A DNA stretch of 64,000 nucleotides, from NCBI GenBank assembly GCA_964552955.1, contig CAZKIU010000018.1:1-64000 (forward strand). The letters run 5' to 3'. The stretch comes from UBA1413 sp964552955. GTDB lineage: Bacteria; Bacteroidota; Bacteroidia; Bacteroidales; Prolixibacteraceae. Positions within the stretch are counted from its first letter, which is position 1. Every line of letters begins with the position of its first letter. This document shows positions 34,679 to 43,769 of this stretch, piece after piece. Made by a program: the position numbers and the translations under genes. The notes under the pieces are model-generated. The model was not told the DNA's origin, did not search any database, and saw nothing but the letters and a program-made list of their open reading frames with translations.

Positions 34679-35050
34679 TCCGCAGGAGAACAAATCCTCC
34701 TTAAGGTCTTGGTGCGGGGCTCAAAACTCTGTTATTGAATTCCGGCGAGCGCATTCCCTCTCGACTTAGTCGAGACGGGCTAAGCGAGCAAGACACTTCA
34801 AGAAATCCTTGACGGAATCGGATTGACTCAACCATTTCCTTCTGCATTACCGGTAATGATGCGAGTAATCAATCCAAGCCTGATTCTGTGCAGGTACCCG
34901 TCGAACTCATCCCGTCTCGCCTCAGGCGGGGCCGGGATTCGTTTCCCCACTGCTCTGCGGCGGGGAGTTTCAATTAAGATCCGGCTTAGATCGGGTAAGC
35001 ACTTGTGTTGACCTGGTGGTTCCTTCCTCAGGGGGCTAATGATCGGGCCC
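34679..35050. other. Palindrome-rich intergenic region
   Basis: 372 bp with no supportable gene. It carries short inverted repeats: CTCGACT-T-AGTCGAG at about 34758-34772 and a GC-rich CGCC-TCA-GGCG around 34917-34927, each next to an ACGGG/CCCGT word. The translated minus frame looks like the arbitrary peptides produced by dispersed intergenic repeats rather than a protein. Confidence 0.4.
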
Positions 35051-36280
35051 TTAATGCCGGGAGGAGTCGTATTTCCCGTGGATAAACACATCCTTCACCG
35101 CCTCAAGGTAGCCAAAGCCGTTGAGCATGTCGGGCAGGAGGTAACTCCCTTCGACCCATTCGTTCCAGGCATTGATGGTGATGAGCTTAGGCTGTTCAGG
35201 ATGGGCGTCGGCATATATTTTCGCTTTGGAGAGCAGGGCCGCAAAACTGGCCGGCGTGTTATGGATATGCACCACATCCTTCTTCCCTTTTGCGGGGAAG
35301 CGGGGAGTGTCGTCCCAGCCGATGGAAACGCAGGGAAAGACCGGAACGTCGAGGATCGAATCCATCTGAGCGCGGATCTTCACAGCATTGTTCCCGTACA
35401 CCAGGTAATCTTCTGTCATTCCACCCATATTGTACATGGCCACGCTGTTAAATCCCATGGCACTGACACGGTCGCGGAAGTGACCTGCCTGCTGTGCCGA
35501 CATCAGCGATCCCCCACCCTGGTTCCACTGAATATGCAAGCCGGGGAAACCAGCCTTTTTAACCTCGTCCCTGAAATAGTCGAGGGCCTTCCGGGTTTCA
35601 TCCAGGCTGCCCCCGAAACTTTCTACCAACTTCTCAATGCTGAAAACCGAAAACAGAGGGGCACCGTTGATCTTTAAATAGTTGGGCCGTTTGAAATACT
35701 GGTTGATGATCCGGTCTACAATAATTTTATAGTTTTTCCAGTCCACTTTGGCATTCCACAGAATCGAGGTATTGTCGCCGTGAAGGTGGTAGTTCCAGTA
35801 GTTGTATTTCACATCATGATTGGCCCACATGATGTAAAACTGCATCTTTGAGTTGTTCGCGGCTTTCAGAAAACCATCGTTCAGGGCGCTTTCGAGGTAA
35901 GGTCCCTCTTCGTACCAGTACCAGTCGTACACGAACACATTAACGCCATGATCGACGGCTACGTCGATCCAACGTTCTACCACTTCAGGGTCGTTGTCCA
36001 TTTCGTAGCCCCACAGCGGCTGGCGGGGCTGGTAATGGCCCTCGAAGCGCGGGTTCCCCTTTTTGATCACCTCCCATTCACCAATTCCTTCGGGCCACAG
36101 TTTTTGGCGGGCAAGCGGATCATCATGGCATGAAGGCCAGATATAGGCCGCTACAAGATAATCATGCTTAACTGTTTGTTTTTTCTGCTTTGCATGTAAA
36201 GCAGGGATGCTCCCCAGGAGGATGACCAGAACAAAGATGGCCTTCACAATCATATTGAGTTTATTGCTTTTCATTTTCAT
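35051..36280 (-). CDS. Glycoside hydrolase family 99-like / WbsX-type exported protein
   Basis: 409 residues. Signal peptide (about 1-31, ends ALHAK). The barrel begins YLVAAYIWPSCHDD and includes LWGYEMDNDPEVVERWIDVAVDHGVN split across strands, VYDWYWYEEGP, IMWANHD and the C-terminal NAWNEWVEG. These are hallmarks of the GH99-like/WbsX group related to GH71 and GH99, in which the Glu of NEW is conserved. Members act on alpha-linked mannose or glucan, or assist polysaccharide assembly; the signal peptide favours a degradative periplasmic role here. Single gene. Confidence 0.82.
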   Translation of the reverse strand: MKMKSNKLNMIVKAIFVLVILLGSIPALHAKQKKQTVKHDYLVAAYIWPSCHDDPLARQKLWPEGIGEWEVIKKGNPRFEGHYQPRQPLWGYEMDNDPEVVERWIDVAVDHGVNVFVYDWYWYEEGPYLESALNDGFLKAANNSKMQFYIMWANHDVKYNYWNYHLHGDNTSILWNAKVDWKNYKIIVDRIINQYFKRPNYLKINGAPLFSVFSIEKLVESFGGSLDETRKALDYFRDEVKKAGFPGLHIQWNQGGGSLMSAQQAGHFRDRVSAMGFNSVAMYNMGGMTEDYLVYGNNAVKIRAQMDSILDVPVFPCVSIGWDDTPRFPAKGKKDVVHIHNTPASFAALLSKAKIYADAHPEQPKLITINAWNEWVEGSYLLPDMLNGFGYLEAVKDVFIHGKYDSSRH

Positions 36281-36491
36281 CAGGTTAGGTAATGTTCTTC
36301 TGACTTATTTGAAATTAATTCCGCCAGAAAATTAAGTTAAAAAGATGAGTTTCCCAGACAAGAGAAGCAAAAAGATACCCCCACGACTGAACATAATGAC
36401 ATAACACGGACGGACAACAGATTCCGGGGAACATCTCAGCGCAGGCATTGATGGTAATGGGTGTGGCCTGGAAGGGAAGAAAACCGACCTG

Positions 36492-37015
36492 TCAGGATAC
36501 GATCTTCTGAACAGCCGGGTGTTCTCCGGGGAGGCGTTTCCACATCCTGTCGGCCAGGACGATGGCCGCCACAAACACAAACAGGGTGATTTCCATGATT
36601 TTCTGGTCGAGAGGCTGGAACAGGGCCGTGAAGGTGTTGGCAGAGGCATGGGCAACGCCGGCCGCCAGAGGGCTTACCCGGGAATGGAGCCTGGGGAGTG
36701 CAAAACCGCGCCATCCCGCTTCTTTGCCGGTTCCGTTGAAGTAGAAGAACTGAGACAGGAATTTTGCAACAATCCAGCCGGCCAGGCCAAAGCCTGTGGC
36801 CGGCAAATGGGTAAACAGGGGAAACTGCGGATCGCGCAAACGGCAAATCAGCATGGAGATCACGGTCAGGACGGGAAAAATCAAAAAAGCGATCAGGATC
36901 CAATGAAGGCTACCGCCTGGTACGAAAAGCCCAAACCCCATGTGATCAGGAATGTGATGATAAAAAATGCCGCCACCTGATGAGAGGTGATCCACCTGGC
37001 CACCGTTTTGATCAT
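36492..37015 (-). pseudogene. Broken CPBP-family intramembrane protease gene
   Basis: From an ATG at 37015 the frame gives a good CPBP N-terminus (VAAFFIITFLITWGLGF) but stops near 36900. The next frame continues the family sequence (ILIAFLIFPVLTVISML, then FYFNGTGKEAGWRGFALPRL and AHASANTFTAL) to a stop at 36492. So there is one frameshift. The EExxxR motif reads KEAGWR, losing the first Glu. About 60 residues that normally lie between SPLAAG and the HASANTFT segment, including the FxxxxH helix, are missing. The protein cannot be a working protease. A sequencing error could explain the frameshift but not the deletion. Confidence 0.7.
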
Positions 37016-37106
37016 ACCTTTCCCCCCTTGACAAGCTTGTACTAATTTAGGGAAATTTTGTCATTATTTTCGTATATTGAATCACCTAACATGAGCTCTT
37101 CCCACC

Positions 37107-39819
37107 ATGAACCAGAACTTACAAACCCAAGGCCACGGCTGGATTCTTCTGTTTTATGCCCTTGCGTTTTTCGTACCTGCGTTGTTACAGGCGCAGACCA
37201 ACCCGCAGCCGCAGAGGTTCGGCACCTTTGAGATCACCCTTCCGGCAGGCTGGCAGTATGACCCCGGAAGTTCAGCCGGGGAATTCCACACCTTCCGTTA
37301 CGCTGTCAACGGGAAAACTGGCTATGAGGTGAGGCTGAAGAAAATACCCTTTGACTGCCCTACCAAAAAGGATTTCAACCGGGAAATGGTGAAGATATTC
37401 TATGACTTTTACGGAAGAGAGGACTATGTGGACAAGTTCAAAGACCACAGCGACTATGGAGCGCTCGGGGAGCAGGAGAGCCACCTGATCACCTTCAACC
37501 TGAAGGAAAACAAAGAAAGGGGGTTTCTTCTCAGCCCATGGGTGGGCGGGAAGATGTACAGCCTTTATTTTTATGACAAAGTAGGTCAGAAGAAGGAGTT
37601 AAGGCCCGAAGCGGTGGCTTTCCTGGGGGCGATAAAGGTGCATCCTGCGGGGGTTCCTGCGGAGGATAAAGCCGCCGTGGCAGCCGCACAGTCCGGTAAG
37701 AGTTCCGGGAAGAGTGCTGGGAGTGGCGCCCCCTTGCCGAAAACGGAGCATGAAGTGAAAAAGGAGACTCCTGTATCGGGAGAAACCGGAATGGCCAGGG
37801 TAGAGAATCCTTCAGCGCATACCGGAAATCCCGGAACTAGCGGGGGGAGTGAACCTGCAAAATCCCAGGGCGGTCAGGAACCTAAGAGCGTAACGGCCAA
37901 AACCCCGGGCAGCCCACCTACGGCGGGAAAAGAACCGGCAGTAAGCGGAGGAGTAACAGCAGGAAACAGGGGGAAATTCACAGACTCTGGAGTGAATGAA
38001 GCAGTTAGCAGTGGGAATCCAGCAGGTAAGGGTGGAAGCAGAGCCGGGAGCGGTGGGAATAGTGCCGGGCACATCAGGCCCCCCGTACTGCTGGATTTCG
38101 GGAAAATCCCCTTCACGTCGGAGATCGATTTTGCCACCATGACCATGGCCCAATATATGGGAGCCATCTCGATGGCACGGGAAGGGATGCGGCTGATCTA
38201 TGGCGAAATGAGCCCGGAGGAAGATGAAAAATTCGAAGCCGAATGGAAACCGCTGTTCGACTATCCGTGCAAGGAGGTGGTGGATTATGTCAACCAGTTG
38301 AATCCCCTGATCTCCCTCTTTCTGGCCATCCGTGAAGCGATGGGGTCTGAAATTGAGGCTTACAATGCGGCAGCCCTGGTGGTGACCATCGAAGCCGCAG
38401 AGGAGGATTCGGCGGGGATGGCGGAGACCATGGCCGAAATGGAGCTTACGGTAGCCAACCTCAATGCGCTGCAGAAACAGATGGAGGAGGTGGCCGCGGA
38501 AATCGCCCGCCTGGGAAATCCGCCCGATGCCATGGCTCTGGCCGAGGGGAGACGTAAGCTGCACCGAAAGGCACTTGGACTTTTGGCCGATCACAACTTT
38601 CCGTTCGAGGGGGAATGGGAGACGGAAGAGGGATCGCGGGTGCTGATGAAGGTGCTGAAGGTCTTTGACGACGGCAAGGTGCTGGTGTACCGGTTTCCGG
38701 TCACCACCCTGAAGAAATGGGAGGAAAACGGCGTGGACATCACCAAACCCGGAGTGGAATTCAACGACCAGAGTAAGGGACTGACCCTGATTCCCGGCGT
38801 CTATGACCTTATGATCGTTTTCGAACCTTTGGAAGACGGGGCCTGGGGTGTACTCGACTGGTCTTTCTTCAGGTTTGTGAATATCTATCGGGGAGACAAG
38901 GACACCATCAACGTTCTGCAGTACAGGGTTCCCAATGAGCTTAACAACACCTCGGGTGTTTCGACCTATACCCTTTCACGCACTAAAGAGAGCTATCCGG
39001 TTCCGCCGGTGTTGCCTATTGACGGGAATCCCGCCCAATGGGACCAGTTGCATAAGGTAGTCCCCGCGAGAAAATGGGACCAGGGAAAATATGACGCCTA
39101 CGTGCGGTGGAGGAAGGAATTTCCCGATGAGCTGGCGCTTGCCGCCCGTGGGGGCCCCACGCCCCTCCAGGAGCGCACGAGACTTTATCTGGAAGAAAAA
39201 AAGAAAATTGAAGAGGAATATCTCGCCCGGAAGAACGGGGATATAGAACCCCAGGTGGAGCAGAATGTGAGCCTGCGGTACACTTTTTCGCAAATACAGG
39301 GGGAAAAGCTGACCGAAGCCGACAGGCCCCGGATTGCGAAGGAAGAGAGGCAGAAGCTGTTGGAATCGTTTGAAGAGACCCGGAACAGCCAGCTGGAGTT
39401 TATCAGAAACAAATATGCCGACATCTTTGAACCGGCCCGGGAGGATCAGAACCCGCGGCCACAGTTATCGCAGGAGCTGGTTGATGAGCTGAAGGCATTA
39501 AAGGAGTGGGAAACGGCGGAGGCGGTCAGAAAGCAGCAGGAGGAACAGGTGAAGTTTCACGAGAACAACATCAGCTATTTCGAAGGCAACATTGAAAAGC
39601 TGAAGGGCCGGCTGGCCGCGGCTGGTTTGGACCCCCACACCCGGAATGACCTGACGCGCGATCTGTTGTATCAGCTCGATGCCCGGCAGAAGGAAAACGA
39701 CGCCATTATGACCCTCAAAACCGGGGAATATGTGCACACCCGCACGGAGCTCGACGCCCTGAATATGCAGATGATGGCCGAGCGGGGGCGGCAGATGGCA
39801 GAGGAAGCCCATAAGATGA
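37107..39819 (+). CDS. N-terminal part of a very large exported coiled-coil protein (runs into a gap)
   Basis: About 904 residues before the gap. Signal peptide about 1-31 (ends LLQAQ). A folded domain (about 32-190, FGTFEITLPAGWQYDP) is followed by a Gly/Ser/Ala/Lys/Pro-rich linker (about 195-322), a domain with LDFGKIPFTSEIDFATM (about 330-480) and a beta-rich domain (about 490-600). A long Glu/Lys-rich coiled coil (about 660-904) runs into the N-run. The sequence after the gap is again coiled-coil-like in the same direction, so both parts probably form one protein of 1500 residues or more; the two frames differ, but the gap length is arbitrary. No family recognised. Confidence 0.75.
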
Positions 39820-39919
39820 NNNNNNNNNNNNNNNNNNNNNNNNNNNNNNNNNNNNNNNNNNNNNNNNNNNNNNNNNNNNNNNNNNNNNNNNNNNNNNNNN
39901 NNNNNNNNNNNNNNNNNNN
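39820..39919. other. Assembly gap (100 N) inside the large coiled-coil protein
   Basis: Exactly 100 N, the usual placeholder for a scaffold gap of unknown length. Both edges encode Lys/Glu/Met-rich helix (EEAHKM before, MKRTMERM after), so the missing DNA may contain repetitive coiled-coil sequence. Confidence 0.95.
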
Positions 39920-41695
39920 AAGATGAAAAGGACCATGGAGCGGATGCCGAAGCTGATAGAGCTGGCCGACCCATCGGAGCGGATCAGGTTGAGGGAGTTT
40001 TTCGAACGGAACATGGTTTCCCCGGATAACGGGGTCTTTGATCAGGAAAGAATGCGGAAGGCGGCCCGGGCGGTCGGGGAGCAGGTCACCGGGGAGTTGG
40101 AGAAGAAGGCGGCGGAGAAAGAGGAGTGGGCGGCGGCGGTCACCGGCATTGTGGAAGGACTTGAATATGTAAAGGCGGGTGCCGATGTCTCCATGACCCT
40201 GTTGTCGATTGCGGCGCCGGTCTATTTTGCGCATACGGCGCCGAATGCCATCGCAGCTTCGATGCGTGCAGCACAAGCGGCGCGGGTCTTTTTCGGTTAC
40301 CAGGGGGTGGCAGGGTATATCGAAGGAGGACCGACTGGCGCTTTTACCAGGGTGGCTTCCTCCTACAACACGGTGACCATGATGGCCAATGCGGCCATGA
40401 ACGGCTATCAGCAGGGGGTGCTTCAGCACCTGGAGGAGCATGCGGCGCATGCGGCGACGACTACCCTCAACGAAGGCAAAGCCGGGCTGTGGGGGGCTGG
40501 CTGGGAAGTGGGGAAAGAGGCACTGAAAACAGTGGTTTTCAGGACTGCCCTTGGCGCCTTGATGCCGGTCAATCCCAAAGGGGCTCCGGTGCAATGGTCC
40601 GACATGGTCGATGCCCGCGGGAATCCTGGTCCTTCGGCCTCCGGAAGATGGCCCACCGTTCAGCAGCAGGTCAACGCCGCGCATTTTCTTTCGCGGCAGG
40701 CCGAAGGCCGGGCCAAGGTGACCCTTTTCCGGGAGAGGATGGAGAAGCTCTCCGATGCCGGCAAGGCTGGGGTTCCCAAGGAGGAGATTGCCCGGTTGAG
40801 GAATTCGGCCGAGGAGGCCTATAAGGTGGTCAAGACCGACCTTTACGCCAAGGGGCATATCAATGCCCTGGCGCGGCAGGGAGATGCCAAAACCACCGCC
40901 CACTACAACTCCTTTGAAAGGAGCTATACCGCCAGGTTGCAGGCCGAGGTGGAAAAAGAGCTCGTGGCCGCCGGCTTCAATCCCCAGAAATGCAGGACTT
41001 TTTCCAACTCCTCGTCGAAGGGGAAGGTGGGGTCCGACCTGGACATGGGGGTGGTGGAGCCTCCGCGGTATACCTTTGACGCCTCCGGAAAGCGGATCCC
41101 CAACCCGGCGCATACCGCATGGAGGCGAAGCCTGACCATCAGGGATCCCGACGGGACCGTCCGCAGGAGTTCCCCGCAGGAGCTTCAAAAGGCAGGACAG
41201 GAGATTCTGGAGCGCTCCTTCGCGAAGATTTATGGCAGGCCTTCGGGAGAGGCGATGGTGGAATTCACGACCTCCTATCATCCGGAGGCCTACCGTGACC
41301 TGGCCTGGCTGGGCAGCAAGGGGACGAAGACCGCCCTGGTGTTTGAGACCAACAAGGCGTGGGTGCAGCAGGCGGCCGATGTGTCGGGGTTCAAGGTGAA
41401 CAACCTGCCCGCCGGGCACCCCCAGTTGGGCTATTATGGGGTCATGCAGGAGCAGATGCGGGGGCTGACGAAGGATTTCAACACCAAGATCGAGCCGATG
41501 CTGAAGCTGAAGGCAGGAACCAACCCGGAGGCCACCCGCCATTTGAGGGAACTCAGAGATACCATGGAGCGGTTTTCCAAAAACGAAATCGGCCCCATTG
41601 AAGCGGAACACCGGATCAGGGAGCTCACTGGCGGAAAAGGCATGGCTGAGGTGGCTGAACAGCTTTCGGTCGCCATGCGGGGGTTGAGGAATTGA
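39920..41695 (+). CDS. C-terminal part of the large exported protein, with a nucleotidyltransferase-like motif
   Basis: About 591 residues after the gap. Helical start (MKRTMERMPKLIELADPSER), an Ala-rich region with weak hydrophobic helices (about 85-180: ADVSMTLLSIAAPVYF), a coiled coil (about 250-340), then a domain from about 345. This last domain has FSNSSSKGKVGSDLDMGV, which resembles the GS...G....SDxDL signature of the nucleotidyltransferase (pol-beta) fold, with a later strand AMVEFTTSYHPEAYRD. A C-terminal enzymatic domain on a long exported filament-like protein recalls polymorphic toxins, but no immunity gene is evident and the motif is the only support. The stop codon overlaps an ogt remnant. 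Confidence 0.7.
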   Translation, partial: KMKRTMERMPKLIELADPSERIRLREFFERNMVSPDNGVFDQERMRKAARAVGEQVTGELEKKAAEKEEWAAAVTGIVEGLEYVKAGADVSMTLLSIAAPVYFAHTAPNAIAASMRAAQAARVFFGYQGVAGYIEGGPTGAFTRVASSYNTVTMMANAAMNGYQQGVLQHLEEHAAHAATTTLNEGKAGLWGAGWEVGKEALKTVVFRTALGALMPVNPKGAPVQWSDMVDARGNPGPSASGRWPTVQQQVNAAHFLSRQAEGRAKVTLFRERMEKLSDAGKAGVPKEEIARLRNSAEEAYKVVKTDLYAKGHINALARQGDAKTTAHYNSFERSYTARLQAEVEKELVAAGFNPQKCRTFSNSSSKGKVGSDLDMGVVEPPRYTFDASGKRIPNPAHTAWRRSLTIRDPDGTVRRSSPQELQKAGQEILERSFAKIYGRPSGEAMVEFTTSYHPEAYRDLAWLGSKGTKTALVFETNKAWVQQAADVSGFKVNNLPAGHPQLGYYGVMQEQMRGLTKDFNTKIEPMLKLKAGTNPEATRHLRELRDTMERFSKNEIGPIEAEHRIRELTGGKGMAEVAEQLSVAMRGLRN

Positions 41696-41766
41696 TCCTG
41701 GGTTATTTCGAAGGGCGACTGTGCCTGGCGGATTACCGGTTCAGGAAGATGAGGCAGACGGTGTAA
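41692..41766 (+). pseudogene. Fragment of a second ogt-like gene
   Basis: Encodes LILGYFEGRLCLADYRFRKM plus RQTV and a stop. This matches residues of the intact Ogt 1.5 kb downstream (LILGSFEGQLCLMDYRYRKM, RQAV) at 19 of 24 positions. Only this internal piece is left; it starts inside the stop codon of the large protein gene. The AAA/DUF4143 ATPase gene separates it from the intact ogt. Confidence 0.7.
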
Positions 41767-41822
41767 AATCGGCGCAGCAGACGTGTAAAATCACGGAATA
41801 GAAGCCTAATATGGATAATTCT

Positions 41823-41867
41823 GGAACTTAATTCCAATAATCTCGGATATTTTTGGAATTAGGTTCC
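41823..41867. repeat. 15-bp inverted repeat upstream of ATPase 1
   Basis: GGAACTTAATTCCAA (41823-41837) and TTGGAATTAGGTTCC (41853-41867) pair with one G-T, loop 15 nt. The right arm overlaps the -33 TTTG (41852-41855) of the ATPase promoter, so it may be an operator. Confidence 0.6.
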
Positions 41868-41893
41868 AATATTTTCTTATTTTTGTAAGAAAA
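41852..41893 (+). promoter_or_regulatory. Promoter of ATPase 1 with a second inverted repeat over the -7 box
   Basis: TTTG (41852-41855), 22 nt, TATTTTTG (41878-41885), matching TAnnTTTG. The -7 box sits in a perfect 8-bp inverted repeat TTTTCTTA (41872-41879) / TAAGAAAA (41886-41893). The ATG follows at 41897, so the leader is almost absent. Confidence 0.55.
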
Positions 41894-41896
41894 GCC

Positions 41897-43144
41897 ATGT
41901 ATATTGAACGGAGAATACATCAGGACATCAAAAGACACATTGAAAGAAAGGAATATACCATAATCACCGGACCGAGGCAAAGTGGAAAGACATCTCTGAT
42001 AAAGGCTTTATTCAGGGAATTGAAGGATGAAAACCGGGATGTAAGTTACCTGACATTTGAAGACCGCGACATACTAAAGGCGATTGATAATCACCCTGAG
42101 GAACTCTTCTCCTATGTTAAAAGACCGGCCAAATCGATGGCCGGCAATCACAACGATGCCGATATGTTGTTTCTCTTCATTGATGAGGTTCAGTATGCAG
42201 CCGATCCTTCCCATTTTCTTAAATATCTGTATGATGCGTATGGCAGGAATCTTAAAGTGATTGCCACAGGTAGCAGTGCATTTTACATCGACCGGAAATT
42301 TAAGGATTCACTGGCGGGAAGAAAGAGGATCTTTGAGCTCAAAACACTGTCATTCGATGAATGGTTGAAGTTCAGGGGCGATCTCAGCCTGATGAATGAT
42401 CTTCAACTTATCAGGGAACAAAAGAACTATATATCTACCGACCACAGGCAGCTTTCAGATTTATTCCATGAATACCTCATTTATGGAGGTTATCCGGCAG
42501 TAACCCTGGAAAAAGACAAATCGGAGAAAGCATTAATTCTTAAGGAATTAAAAAATTCGTTTTTAAAAAAAGACATTGATGAGTCAGGCATTGCCGATTC
42601 CGACAAATTTTACTCCCTCCTTGCCGTATTATCTGACCAGGCAGGAAATCTGGTAAACAGGAATGAACTGGCCAATACGATTGGAGTAGATAATAAGACA
42701 GTTGACAAATACCTCTATACCCTTCAGAAATGTTTCCACATTGAGTTGGTCAAGCCCTTTTTTCAAAACCAGCGGAAAGAAATTACCAAAATGCCAAAGG
42801 TCTTTTTTAAAGATTCAGGGATGAGAAACACTGCCATCAACCGGCTATTTGATTTCAGAGACCGCCAAGACCAGGGACAAATCATTGAAAATTATGTTTA
42901 TAACAGACTTTCTGAACTTTATGACAAAGATCTAATCAGGTTCTGGCGGACTTCCGACAAACAGGAGGTCGATTTTGTCATTTCGACTACATACAAAGAG
43001 GGTCTTGCTTATGAGGTCAAAATGCAATGTCAGGGAATAAAACATGCCGGTTACCAAAAGTTCATACAAAGTTATCCGGACTTTCAATTCCGGATCATAT
43101 CCCATGAAATCCATGACAATTGCCTGTGGATTCTAAGATTATAA
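41897..43144 (+). CDS. AAA (AAA_14) ATPase with C-terminal DUF4143 domain
   Basis: 415 residues. Residues 1-170: P-loop TGPRQSGKTS and Walker B LLFLFIDEVQY-like segment, sensor region ATGSSAFYI. Residues about 200-400: a winged-helix-like segment (RNELANTIGVDNKTVDKYL) and the DUF4143 domain, with RFWRTSDKQEVDFVI and AYEVKM, the D...ExK layout of PD-(D/E)XK-fold nucleases. These ATPases are widespread accessory genes of unknown function, often near toxin-antitoxin genes. Codon use is much more AT-rich than the neighbours, which suggests recent acquisition. Flanked by an ogt fragment and intact ogt. Confidence 0.9.
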   Translation: MYIERRIHQDIKRHIERKEYTIITGPRQSGKTSLIKALFRELKDENRDVSYLTFEDRDILKAIDNHPEELFSYVKRPAKSMAGNHNDADMLFLFIDEVQYAADPSHFLKYLYDAYGRNLKVIATGSSAFYIDRKFKDSLAGRKRIFELKTLSFDEWLKFRGDLSLMNDLQLIREQKNYISTDHRQLSDLFHEYLIYGGYPAVTLEKDKSEKALILKELKNSFLKKDIDESGIADSDKFYSLLAVLSDQAGNLVNRNELANTIGVDNKTVDKYLYTLQKCFHIELVKPFFQNQRKEITKMPKVFFKDSGMRNTAINRLFDFRDRQDQGQIIENYVYNRLSELYDKDLIRFWRTSDKQEVDFVISTTYKEGLAYEVKMQCQGIKHAGYQKFIQSYPDFQFRIISHEIHDNCLWILRL

Positions 43145-43161
43145 AGGATTTATTAAACAAA

Positions 43162-43689
43162 ATGAGGCACATCCACATTCAGTATTTCAAAACGGGGATC
43201 GGGGAGTTGATTCTGGGTTCCTTCGAGGGGCAGTTGTGCCTGATGGATTACCGGTACCGGAAGATGAGGCAGGCAGTGGATGACAGAATTGCCAAGGGAC
43301 TGAAGGCTGAATTCACGGAACAGGAGGATGCGCTGTTGTTGCAGGCACGGGTTCAGCTTGAAGAGTACCTCCAAAGAAAGAGGACCCGGTTTGATCTTCC
43401 CCTGCTGATGGTGGGAACCGGATTTCAGAAGGCGGTATGGACCGCCCTGGCGGAGGTACCCTATGGAACGACCGCCACTTACCTCGACCTGGCCAAATCC
43501 CTCGGCAAGGAAAAGGCCGTCAGGGCGGTAGCCGCCGCCAATGGCGCCAATGCCCTGGCCATTCTCATTCCCTGCCACCGCGTCGTGGGAAGCCAGGGGG
43601 AACTGGTGGGCTACAGCGGCGGACTGGCAGTCAAGCAAAGGCTCCTCCAACTGGAGCAGGGCAGCCGCACTTTGTTTGATCATCAATAA
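43162..43689 (+). CDS. ogt: Methylated-DNA--protein-cysteine methyltransferase
   Basis: About 175 residues from the ATG at 43162 (MRHIHIQYFKTGIGELILG); the frame opens inside the ATPase 3' end. The active-site motif is IPCHRVVG, with the acceptor Cys. The DNA-binding helix-turn-helix is VPYGTTATYLDLAKSLGK, and the arginine finger region AVRAVAAANGANALAILIPCH agrees with the family when read in parts. It removes alkyl groups from O6-alkylguanine in one suicide reaction. Only 17 nt separate it from the ATPase stop. A diverged fragment of a second copy lies at 41692. Confidence 0.95.
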   Translation: MRHIHIQYFKTGIGELILGSFEGQLCLMDYRYRKMRQAVDDRIAKGLKAEFTEQEDALLLQARVQLEEYLQRKRTRFDLPLLMVGTGFQKAVWTALAEVPYGTTATYLDLAKSLGKEKAVRAVAAANGANALAILIPCHRVVGSQGELVGYSGGLAVKQRLLQLEQGSRTLFDHQ

Positions 43690-43769
43690 AAACTTCCATT
43701 TCAATTATCCTGGATATTTCTAAAGTAGAAGCTATCATCGCTGGTGTGGATTTTGGGAGGGAGTTACCC

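Noticed and set aside
34828..35091. Possible 87-residue protein on the minus strand
   Set aside because: The peptide looks like the translation of intergenic palindromes; it overlaps the GH99-like gene end and has no start signal.
39671..41611. A 646-residue minus-strand open frame across the gap
   Set aside because: It is antisense to the coiled-coil protein and is carried through the N-run; the plus strand has a signal peptide and consistent domain pattern.
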